Positions 44,101 through 52,553 of a stretch of 64,000 bases of DNA are shown here, one piece after another (positions within the stretch are counted from its first letter, which is position 1; the number at the start of each line of letters is the position of its first letter). This stretch comes from UKL13-3 sp040387195. GTDB lineage: Bacteria; Bacteroidota; Bacteroidia; UKL13-3. The notes under the pieces are model-generated. The model searched no databases, was not told the origin of the DNA, and was given only the letters and a program-made list of their open reading frames with translations. Where the stretch lies: positions 62,001 to 126,000 of the forward strand of contig JAZKEF010000027.1 of the NCBI GenBank assembly GCA_040387195.1, given 5' to 3'. Both the position numbers and the translations under genes were made by a program.

Positions 44101-47100
44101 TTATTTCGGCCTCCAACCATTTTTTATTCCTCGTTCATAATTATATAAATAAGTCCCTGTTTGTTTTGTCCAATAGTTAAACCCATCATACATTTTTTCG
44201 CCAACCAAAAAACCTCCTCCAACCACTATACCGGGGACCACCCCCAAATATGCACCTGCAACTATTCCCGCAGCTGTTCCTACAGTTCTAAACCCAAATC
44301 TTTTTGCTCCAATATGCTCTTTAGGGTCTTTACTTTTATATAGTTTATAATCCAAATATGTATTTAATGGTGCTCCTAAATAGGTTGATGCACCTCCCAA
44401 TAACTTACCTGTAAATCCAATTCCTTTAACCGCTTTAAGATATTTCCCATAATTCCATAATTGCATGGTGGTAGACATTTTTCCAAATCCATAATCTACA
44501 CCACTGCCTACTAGTATAGTGGCCGGTTGACCAAAATTTCCTAGGTATCCTATCCAATCTTTGGTTGTGTACAAGCTTCCTTTACCTTGCCCAGGATTAG
44601 GGAATGGATCAATAACATCCCTGCTACCATGTGTTGCATTATCAAATTTCCTATAATTTTTCTCTGGAGGATCACCAAATATTGCTGTCTCCCCTTCACC
44701 AAGACCACTACCACCACCTCCACCTTTAATCAACTCACTCATCAACCTATCTAACATCAAATTGCTTTCTTCAATGGTACTCATCATTGACCCTCCTCCG
44801 TCATAAAATAAGGTTTGCAAGACTCCCCCATTCAATGAATTATTGGTAGCACCACCGCCAATAATGGTATTCCCGCTAGGGTCGGTATACTTTAACGGAT
44901 TGTTGAACGCATACGAATATCTGTTTAAATTTTGAGAATATTGCGGAGCCTGGATGAAGTTATCCGGACTTAACATCCGCCCCAGCAATGGATCATATAA
45001 ACGGGCGTTCATGTTAATTAATCCGAAATCCTCCAGGTGCTCGTGGCCGGTAAAGCAACGTTTGGTCAGTATGCCAGCGTTCACATTTTCGTACCCGTAA
45101 TTTTCGGTATTTCGTTTGCGTCCCCATGCATCCACGCTAAACTCTTCAACGGCTACACCTTGTTCGTTCACAAGACCCAGAATCGTTCCCAAATAATCGG
45201 TATAAGTATAATAAAAGTTCGCGCTTGCATTTTCGATGATCTTTATACCCAATAAACCGTAAGGTGAATACACATGGTAACTGTGTCGGGCTCCTGTTGG
45301 CTTTTCGTCCCTTTCATAATTACCGCTGTAATAATGGGAGTTTATGATGATCCCATTGTCTTTGGTCATCATCTTCGTGCGGTTTCCGTCAGGGCCGTAA
45401 GTAAATTCAAGCTCTTTGTTATTTTCCGTAATCTTACTCACCAGTTTATTGTTGTTATACTCTATCTGCTGGTCGAACGAAGGAATAGAGGTATATGGAT
45501 TCGGAATATGGGTAACCGCATTGGGAGAACCATTGTATTGGTAATCGTCAACCGAAACATCCGATTTGTACTTAATATTCCCATTGGGTTCAAATTGTGT
45601 TACCAGGTTTCTGGTTTGCAAGCCATTTTCGTCCCAGTACTTAATCGTACTTTCCGTTAACCGCTGCATATTGTCGTATTGAAACTCTTCATAATCCATG
45701 GAAGAATTATCCTTAACCCGCCATTCTAGATTATCCGTGCTTTGGTTAAACCCATAACTCCAGCTGAAGATCCCGTTATGGTACTTATCGTTGATCTGGC
45801 TTGTTTCCAACAAACCATTGTTGTAAGAGCGCACCCATCTCATTCCTTCGTAAAGCAATTCCAGCTTAGGCTGGTTGAGGGCATCTACTTCACCCAATTG
45901 CCACAATGTTTTGCCGGAACCCACCTCTTCTATACTGGAAACTGCGCCCCAGTAATTTCTGGTATACTGAACGGAATATCCTGCCGGATAATCAATTCTG
46001 GTAATATCATCATACTGGTATCCATAGGAGGTGCTGAAGGCATTCATTCCAACATTTTCGGTAACACTTGCTAACCGATGATAATCATCATAAGTGTATA
46101 CTTTGCTATCTCCATCATAATCCACCACCGAAGCCAGCTGATTGAGTCCGTTACCCGAACCCTTGTATGTATATGTTTTATACTTACTGGTAGCAATATC
46201 CTGCTTGCTTATCAATCTGCCCAGTTCATCATATACTGAATAAAAACTATTCCCGGCTGCATCAGCTTCACTCACCATTTGTCCAAAACTATTGTAGGTA
46301 TAGCTTGTAACTCCTGCATTGGGGTCACTTAACTGCGTTTGGTTACCATATGCATCATAGGTCATGGTTATGGTTCCGCTGCCACTGCTTATTTCGCTCA
46401 CCTTTCCATCGCCTTTATACTTATATTGAACCGTAATCCCACTCAGATCGGTAATGGATTTGGTGGTTCCGTCCTTGTAGCGTTCGGTAGTGGTATTTTC
46501 AATTGTACCCGATCCTCCCTGCACAACCACCTGAGTTGATAATGTACTGTAATTATACGTTGTTACCAGGTTCTTCGAATTATCCGTAATCGTTTTTAAC
46601 CTGTCCTGGTTATCGTAGGTGTAATTAACAGTAATAGGCGTTTCAGCCGGAAGGTATGGTTTGGTTTGAAAGGATAAATATCCGTCATTATCATACTCAT
46701 AATCCACCTTCACCGTATTGCCCAAATGATTTTGGGTACTTTCAAGCTCCTTCTGGTCCAATATATTATACTCAACCGTATGTGTTGGTTTGAGGGCACA
46801 TGAAGTCGTAACAGCATAATAATCTTTTCTCCCCGAATTCGGATTCTTCCAATATTTGCCAATTCCGGTTCCTACTCCATACACATCTATTGACTGTACC
46901 ATATCGCCCCAACTGTTGTAGCTGTAGTTTGTAGCCAATCCATCCGGTGTTTGTTGCCAAATGACTTTACCGCACTCCGGATTATACAAACGCTGTGTTT
47001 TTTGGTTGAGTTGGTTGTATTCATTCAACACAAACCGGCCTTTGGGATCATACTCGCTTCTGGTTTCAATCGCAGCCATACCCGGAGAACTTACCCAGAC

Positions 47101-50100
47101 AATTTCGGGTAATCCAAAGAGACTATAACCATACTCTGTGAATACTTTTTTGGGTAGTGACGGATGTTTTACTGATACCATAACCTTTCCTACACCATCG
47201 TAAAAATAATCGGTTTCATCAACTACGGAACTATTAGCATGGGTATTCGATTTAGTGATGGTTTCGCGCGTTGGTTTAGACATGTAACCATTGATGGTTG
47301 AATATGTAGTGGCAATAGCCGTGGTTGAATACCCGTTGGTTGAGTTTGCTAATGTTACATTTCCGCTGGGATCATAGCTATAGCCTATGGTGGTGCCTAC
47401 CTCTCCATCAAAATGATATACTGAATTCAATCGGGTCCAATACCGGTAAGTTCCTTTACTTACTATTGTATTATCATATTCTTCATATAAATCATATTGA
47501 GCGGTCCCATTCAGAAAGGATGTTTTTACTGCAGGATACAAAAGACTGTATGTGCCGTTATATAGATAGCTGGTTGCATCAGTTTGCCTGAGCTTCGCAT
47601 TTTTATAGTATTTTTTTTCTGTTAACAGAAACCCCAGAAAGCCGTTTTTATCACGATCAACTACTGAAGATCTGTACTCATAAGCCATGATGCTAATTCC
47701 TTCATTGGTATTAAGATATCTTGTCGTTGCTTTTGTAATCAATAACATCGGAACATATTTGACATTGGCTGCAGAGCTATGAATATACGCTCCGTCTGCA
47801 TTGGCAACCCTCGTACAATTGTACGTAAATTCTTTCTTTACGTTCATTCCATTGGTAATTGATTTCACCAAATATCCTCCCAGATAATCAGGTCCACCAA
47901 AGTACAATGTTGTATTATATGCCATCAATCCTTTGCAGTGCTCTATCAAACCATCCCCATTTATATCTAAGAACGAACTTGTTTCCAGTGAATATCCCAT
48001 ACTGGTCGTCAGTAATATTTTATCATCGAATGTCCTGCCATCACTCACAAATACCCAGGCAGTACCCGTTCCACTCAGGACAGATATTATCACATCACTC
48101 TTCCCATCATTGTTAAAATCAACAATTTGTAACCCATCATTCCAAATAGGACCAATTTTGGAACTAGAGGATGGAGTTGGTTTATACATGGCTATTGTAC
48201 TGGAAAATTCTGCTGAGTATACCAATTCAGTTCCTGTAGACAGGTAAACTTTATAAGTCGCAGGGCTATTATCATACACTATTAAATCACTATTCCCATC
48301 TCCATTAAAGTCTCCCCAATATAATTTATCCGATACTCCATGAGCAGCTGAGGCTATTATTTTTAAACTGTGTGTACTCATATCATACTCCAGAATATAA
48401 ACGGCACCATCTCGTTTAACGCAAAAGTCAGCCCTTCCATTTCCATTAAAGTCAATAACAAATGATTGTGTTTTGGTCCCCCCCCACGCGAAAGGTGAAC
48501 CGGAAAGCATATTTCCATATATAGCTATTCCTGCAGGATCATTTTCCAACACCAAATCAATACTTGTATGATCGGGGTTAGACTGATTCAGAAAAACGGC
48601 TTCCACAATTCCATCTCCATCAATATCTGTAGGAAGAATAATCATTATATCCTGTGCTATTGAATTGCCCACTGCCCCTCCCAGGCTTTGAGCAGTGATA
48701 CCATTTGTAAATCCTACAACACTTCCTGCATCAAATTTAAAAGCCAAATAAGCGTATTGATTATAACCTGAAACTTGTCCTGTTTGGACTTTCACATATA
48801 TTTCATCAATACCATCATTGTCAAAATCCACTACTGACAGATTTGGAGTATAACCCGAAGGTCCACCTCCAATACTTCTATCGAATACTATTCCCGGAAC
48901 ACTGTATTCATCAAAATCACCAACAGCATTTTGTCTTTGAATTTTGATCGTTAACCCAACATGACCACCAGGTAAGGGTTCATCAACAATAAAATCGTCT
49001 AAACCATCTCCATCAAAATCGCCCTTAGCAAATATCCGCGTTGTGATTTTTAAATCATCAACAGGACTATTGTCCCATTTTGTGCTTGGTGCACTTATCG
49101 TATAATTACTATTTTCCCAATCTATAATAGTTGAGTTCTTCTGCTCCGTTTTAGAAGACTCTATAATTGTTACCAATTTGGAATACAAATCAAGTTTATA
49201 TTCAAAATCGAGCCTACGTACCACCACACCTTCACATTTGCTTCTTACCGAAGTAAGAATTAAGGTGTTTGTTATCCTTTTGCCGGATACAAATGTTTCT
49301 GTTGGATCAGACTTTTGCGCGTAGTAAAAATCAATGGAGTTATATGGCATCAATCCTGCGTATATATTACCACCATAATCAATATGATCGATGGCTATTT
49401 CAACACCATTGTTCCGGTAAATAAAGTTGATGTAATTTCCGGTAGTCACATCGGTCATCTTGTTTATTTTCCACAATAAAACATCACCATCTTCATTTTT
49501 TAACTTGGAGTCGGTTGTTCTTCCCAACTCAACCTCTATTCCTGATTTGGTGCGAATCAAAAACCATTCTGGACTATTTCCCGGCCCTATTTGTCCATAG
49601 GAATTAATTTTATTAAAATCTTCCGACATCGTTCCATAAAGGGTACCACTTGCTCCATTTGATCCGGACATAGGAACAATTTTTTGGCCATCCAATTCAA
49701 ACACATCGCCATTCGTAAATGTTACACCTTCAACAACTCCGTTGACAAATAAGGTTCGTCCGGACCTTGATATAGTTGTAAGACCTTCAAGATCCCATCC
49801 TAACCCAAGAAGACCGGACCTTTTGGTACTCGTATATTTTATTTGAATAGAAGGGGCAAAATTGCCGGATACCGGTGATGTATGAACAGGAATGGTGTAC
49901 GTCATCTGACCCTGTTCCGTAACTGTGGTGTGTCCCTCAATACTCCCGACCGCCTTGGAAACATCAATACTGGTACGTTGAGTGCTACTGCCACTCAAAT
50001 ATGGAACAACGGGAGTTGGAAGTCTGTCGTTAATTTCGGCTACCAGAAAATTAGAACCTTGTGGTGTAGCCAGAAAACCATCCGTAAATAGCATGGAGCT

Positions 50101-50250
50101 TTCATGCTGGTAAATATGTGATACCGTTCCATTATGGCCAGTGTTCACAGGTGCCAGTGGTACTGTAATTTCACTCGTTGTTTGCGCGAGGGCTCTTGTT
50201 GCAATCAATATCATGATAACAACAAAAAAGTGTGTGTGTTTACTTAACAT
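44101..50250 (-). CDS. Secreted SpvB/VCBS/Rhs (Tc B/C-like) polymorphic toxin
   Basis: 2,049 residues. Signal peptide (VIMILIATRALAQ, about 1-22). SpvB/TcdB N-terminal domain about 95-330 (MTYTIPVHTSPVSGNFAPSI, SGLLGLGWDLEGLTTISRSG). VCBS/FG-GAP repeats about 400-790 (DFDGDGLDDF, DIDGDGIVEAV, DFNGDGNSDL, DFNNDGKSDV, with calcium-loop aspartates). YD repeats about 950-1700, then the Rhs-associated core (DYLGTILGLVNEQGV to NPLKYTDPSG, ending about 1785). After a GGGGGSGLGEGE linker (about 1840-1852) comes a roughly 195-residue tip with AGIVAGAYLGVVPGIVVGGG, a glycine-zipper-like hydrophobic segment. By analogy with Tc and Rhs toxins the YD shell encloses the tip until delivery. It lacks a T9SS sorting domain of its own; the protein 11 bases upstream has one. 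Immunity candidate follows after 12 bases. Confidence 0.9.
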   Translation of the reverse strand: MLSKHTHFFVVIMILIATRALAQTTSEITVPLAPVNTGHNGTVSHIYQHESSMLFTDGFLATPQGSNFLVAEINDRLPTPVVPYLSGSSTQRTSIDVSKAVGSIEGHTTVTEQGQMTYTIPVHTSPVSGNFAPSIQIKYTSTKRSGLLGLGWDLEGLTTISRSGRTLFVNGVVEGVTFTNGDVFELDGQKIVPMSGSNGASGTLYGTMSEDFNKINSYGQIGPGNSPEWFLIRTKSGIEVELGRTTDSKLKNEDGDVLLWKINKMTDVTTGNYINFIYRNNGVEIAIDHIDYGGNIYAGLMPYNSIDFYYAQKSDPTETFVSGKRITNTLILTSVRSKCEGVVVRRLDFEYKLDLYSKLVTIIESSKTEQKNSTIIDWENSNYTISAPSTKWDNSPVDDLKITTRIFAKGDFDGDGLDDFIVDEPLPGGHVGLTIKIQRQNAVGDFDEYSVPGIVFDRSIGGGPSGYTPNLSVVDFDNDGIDEIYVKVQTGQVSGYNQYAYLAFKFDAGSVVGFTNGITAQSLGGAVGNSIAQDIMIILPTDIDGDGIVEAVFLNQSNPDHTSIDLVLENDPAGIAIYGNMLSGSPFAWGGTKTQSFVIDFNGNGRADFCVKRDGAVYILEYDMSTHSLKIIASAAHGVSDKLYWGDFNGDGNSDLIVYDNSPATYKVYLSTGTELVYSAEFSSTIAMYKPTPSSSSKIGPIWNDGLQIVDFNNDGKSDVIISVLSGTGTAWVFVSDGRTFDDKILLTTSMGYSLETSSFLDINGDGLIEHCKGLMAYNTTLYFGGPDYLGGYLVKSITNGMNVKKEFTYNCTRVANADGAYIHSSAANVKYVPMLLITKATTRYLNTNEGISIMAYEYRSSVVDRDKNGFLGFLLTEKKYYKNAKLRQTDATSYLYNGTYSLLYPAVKTSFLNGTAQYDLYEEYDNTIVSKGTYRYWTRLNSVYHFDGEVGTTIGYSYDPSGNVTLANSTNGYSTTAIATTYSTINGYMSKPTRETITKSNTHANSSVVDETDYFYDGVGKVMVSVKHPSLPKKVFTEYGYSLFGLPEIVWVSSPGMAAIETRSEYDPKGRFVLNEYNQLNQKTQRLYNPECGKVIWQQTPDGLATNYSYNSWGDMVQSIDVYGVGTGIGKYWKNPNSGRKDYYAVTTSCALKPTHTVEYNILDQKELESTQNHLGNTVKVDYEYDNDGYLSFQTKPYLPAETPITVNYTYDNQDRLKTITDNSKNLVTTYNYSTLSTQVVVQGGSGTIENTTTERYKDGTTKSITDLSGITVQYKYKGDGKVSEISSGSGTITMTYDAYGNQTQLSDPNAGVTSYTYNSFGQMVSEADAAGNSFYSVYDELGRLISKQDIATSKYKTYTYKGSGNGLNQLASVVDYDGDSKVYTYDDYHRLASVTENVGMNAFSTSYGYQYDDITRIDYPAGYSVQYTRNYWGAVSSIEEVGSGKTLWQLGEVDALNQPKLELLYEGMRWVRSYNNGLLETSQINDKYHNGIFSWSYGFNQSTDNLEWRVKDNSSMDYEEFQYDNMQRLTESTIKYWDENGLQTRNLVTQFEPNGNIKYKSDVSVDDYQYNGSPNAVTHIPNPYTSIPSFDQQIEYNNNKLVSKITENNKELEFTYGPDGNRTKMMTKDNGIIINSHYYSGNYERDEKPTGARHSYHVYSPYGLLGIKIIENASANFYYTYTDYLGTILGLVNEQGVAVEEFSVDAWGRKRNTENYGYENVNAGILTKRCFTGHEHLEDFGLINMNARLYDPLLGRMLSPDNFIQAPQYSQNLNRYSYAFNNPLKYTDPSGNTIIGGGATNNSLNGGVLQTLFYDGGGSMMSTIEESNLMLDRLMSELIKGGGGGSGLGEGETAIFGDPPEKNYRKFDNATHGSRDVIDPFPNPGQGKGSLYTTKDWIGYLGNFGQPATILVGSGVDYGFGKMSTTMQLWNYGKYLKAVKGIGFTGKLLGGASTYLGAPLNTYLDYKLYKSKDPKEHIGAKRFGFRTVGTAAGIVAGAYLGVVPGIVVGGGFLVGEKMYDGFNYWTKQTGTYLYNYERGIKNGWRPK
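44705..44913. repeat. 209-bp direct repeat, copy inside the Rhs gene
   Basis: Lies at the Rhs-core/tip junction of the large toxin gene; partner of 43370-43578. The tip and immunity gene lie between the two copies. Confidence 0.93.
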
Positions 50251-50261
50251 CTTTTTGTTTG

Positions 50262-50738
50262 TTATTGTTTAATGATACGTGTTACAACCTGTTGAGTTCC
50301 GTTTCCTGCAACTTTAATGAGGTAAACACCGGAGTAGAGTCCCGATAAATCTATCACGGTTCCCATACCTTCCATTTTCTGTTTTACCACCACTTTGCCG
50401 GTAACGTCATACACTACAATATCCTTGTTCTCAAACTTAGGATCGGTTGCTTTGATGACAAGGTCTGTTATTACAGGATTGGGATAGAGTGAAAGTCCTG
50501 CTATGGAAGAAGCTCCATTATTAGGCTCTTTTTTAGCCTGTTCCTGCACGGTTGGTTTGTTTTCTGTTAACCTGCTTGAATCCACACTTGGGGCAGGTGT
50601 TCTGAAACCGGTTGGATTTAGAATAGTACGATATACCCGGAACCCTGCATTATTGTAAGTAAATGCGGCTGTTGGAGGTTGCGCGTGTGCCATCATAGCA
50701 CACCATAATATGATGCTGATATTTAATATGATTTTCAT
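50262..50738 (-). CDS. Small secreted protein with T9SS type A sorting domain, encoded ahead of the Rhs toxin
   Basis: 158 residues: signal peptide (IILNISIILWCAMMAHAQ), a short region (about 20-80) with no domain, and a T9SS type A C-terminal domain (about 80-158: LSLYPNPVITDLVIKATD, VVYDVTGKVVVKQK, IDLSGLYSGVYLIKV, VTRIIKQ). Nearly the whole protein is the sorting signal. It ends 11 bases before the toxin start, so it is almost surely co-transcribed with it. It may help carry or dock the toxin, which has a signal peptide but no such domain; that is inference from position. Confidence 0.82.
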   Translation of the reverse strand: MKIILNISIILWCAMMAHAQPPTAAFTYNNAGFRVYRTILNPTGFRTPAPSVDSSRLTENKPTVQEQAKKEPNNGASSIAGLSLYPNPVITDLVIKATDPKFENKDIVVYDVTGKVVVKQKMEGMGTVIDLSGLYSGVYLIKVAGNGTQQVVTRIIKQ

Positions 50739-50799
50739 ACGATTGATTGTTTAAGTGATTACAACTTTCCGGAATGGAAAGCTCTTAGCTCAATTAGGA

Positions 50800-52380
50800 T
50801 TATTGTTTAATTGATTTTTTCAATTCCGCGTTTTCCTTTTCAAGTTTCTCCAATCGTTTGTTCTGGTCAATCATATAAAGTGTAAGCTCCTCTATTTTTT
50901 TCAGGAGAGTTGCATCCATTTCAGCCACATCAATTCCATTTGCAACTACTTCTTTATCACTTGGCACACCCGGAAGGTGTTTGTGTTCTTTTACAAATCG
51001 TTCTACCTCATTTAAGCTAAGCAATGTATAATCCTCCTTGAATACATAATCTGCCCAGCTTGCTGTGTTAAACAAAGCAACCTTTACTTTCTCAGCCAAA
51101 ATACCATCTCTTACATACAGTCTGTAATTTCCGGGCATATTGGGTGTATTGGGTGTAATGTCGCCAATAAACATTTTTCCGCTGCTGCGTTGTATTCCGA
51201 TTGATTTGTTCCAGTCCCAGGTTGCATTCGGCAGATCCGGTGCAAATATGAGCATGTCGGAATGCTGCTCTTTACGGGTATGAATAACCCAACGTTCTCC
51301 ATTTATATCGTTCCCCAATACAACATCTCCACCATTTACCTGTAGTTTAGCTATAGCATTAGGATTTGCTGTTCCAATGCCCACTTTTCCATTAGACTCT
51401 TGCAATACCAATGTAGGTACAGCTCCACCTGACCCAGTATTAGCATACTTCAACCCTGTGTGCCAGGTTCCGTTATAAGCTAAGATATTAATTCCTTTTC
51501 CTGAGGCACCCGATGCCCCATCCGCAAAGAGTGATAAATTAGCAGACGTTTCCGGATAGAACCAAACACCTGACGGAATTCCTCCTGATGCAGACATATT
51601 CATTGCAAAAGCCACCGGTGTATTGGGGTTACTAAACAATATATTGCCATTGGATTTAATCCTTAGCGCTTCTACTCCAACACCATTCGATGACCCGGTA
51701 TTGAATGATAGGTCCCAGCCTGTTCCATTGTATATACTTTGAAGCTGCGAAAACCCTAATTGGAAACGTTCATAATCATTGGTATTCCATGAGCCTTTTC
51801 CTCCTAATTTAACAACGGTTCCACTTGCATTGTATGCATATGGTGATGCTACTTCGAGTTTGGCACTAGGAGTTGTTGTTCCAATTCCAACATTTCCGGT
51901 TGTGCCGACTCCAGTTGATGGGCCAACAAAAAATGTGGGAATTGTACTGTTAAAACCTATGCTGAGTGAATTGGTAACCCCAGAAGTCAACGGATTGGAA
52001 GAAGAGATCCCAAATCCGATTACCATTGCACTTGAAGCATTTACTATATTTCGGCCAAATGCATATGAGTTCTGTTCATCCAGCGAAATGGCCTCGCCTA
52101 TTGCAAATGAATTGTTGCCGTAAGAATCTATAATAATATCTTTTCCAAAAGCATAGCCTGATCCAAATAGTACATTATTACTTCCAAAATGAATCGCTCC
52201 TGGGGTCATCAGTCCAAGCTCAGTATTATTGGATTTCAGAATTAAAGGATAGGCGTTAGTAGTCCCTAAGAACTCTCCTGAAGATACTGAGTTACCACTA
52301 GTGTTCCACTGTTGAGCATTGGATACGTAAATTGATCCCGCAATGGCAAGAATAGCCATCACAATTTTGGGTGATTTCAT
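50800..52380 (-). CDS. Fibre-like secreted protein (YadA-head/tail-fibre type with C-terminal coiled coil)
   Basis: 526 residues with a signal peptide (IVMAILAIAGSIYVSNAQ). Head-like repeats with Ala/Gly/Ser-rich short strands (SYAFGRNIVNASSAMVIGFG, TNSLSIGFNS, GNVGIGTTTPSAKLEV, NGKVGIGTANPNAIAKLQV) precede the segment ADYVFKEDYTLLSLNEVERF and EHKHLPGVPSDKEV that is frequent at the end of Bacteroidota fibre proteins, and a coiled coil (about 490-526, IEELTLYMIDQNKRLEKLEK). Probably a homotrimer on the cell surface. First gene of a same-strand series fibre, T9SS-tagged protein, Rhs toxin, immunity. Confidence 0.8.
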   Translation of the reverse strand: MKSPKIVMAILAIAGSIYVSNAQQWNTSGNSVSSGEFLGTTNAYPLILKSNNTELGLMTPGAIHFGSNNVLFGSGYAFGKDIIIDSYGNNSFAIGEAISLDEQNSYAFGRNIVNASSAMVIGFGISSSNPLTSGVTNSLSIGFNSTIPTFFVGPSTGVGTTGNVGIGTTTPSAKLEVASPYAYNASGTVVKLGGKGSWNTNDYERFQLGFSQLQSIYNGTGWDLSFNTGSSNGVGVEALRIKSNGNILFSNPNTPVAFAMNMSASGGIPSGVWFYPETSANLSLFADGASGASGKGINILAYNGTWHTGLKYANTGSGGAVPTLVLQESNGKVGIGTANPNAIAKLQVNGGDVVLGNDINGERWVIHTRKEQHSDMLIFAPDLPNATWDWNKSIGIQRSSGKMFIGDITPNTPNMPGNYRLYVRDGILAEKVKVALFNTASWADYVFKEDYTLLSLNEVERFVKEHKHLPGVPSDKEVVANGIDVAEMDATLLKKIEELTLYMIDQNKRLEKLEKENAELKKSIKQ

Positions 52381-52413
52381 AGGTTATTTGTTTAATAGGT
52401 TTAAGGTTCAAAT

Positions 52414-52421
52414 CAAATTTA
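52414..52421 (-). promoter_or_regulatory. Probable -7 box of the fibre-toxin operon
   Basis: TAAATTTG on the minus strand matches TAnnTTTG fully, 33 bases before the ATG at 52380. No clear -33 box. It lies after the terminator of the preceding gene, so it may be the main start of the toxin operon. Confidence 0.5.
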
Positions 52422-52497
52422 TTTTTTTCATAAAAGCAACTCTCTTGCCTAAAATAAATAGTAAACCTTCGATTTCCTTAGTCTTCCTTAACGCAAA

Positions 52498-52529
52498 AAT
52501 CCCCCACCTGCTTGAGCAGATGAGGGATT
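52498..52529 (-). terminator. Rho-independent terminator of the 52554-54995 gene
   Basis: A 14-bp arm pair (52498-52511 with 52516-52529) has two mismatches and a 4-base loop, followed by TTTTTGCG on the minus strand, 25 bases after the stop. Confidence 0.82.
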
Positions 52530-52553
52530 CTAAAAATACTAAAATTCAGAAAC

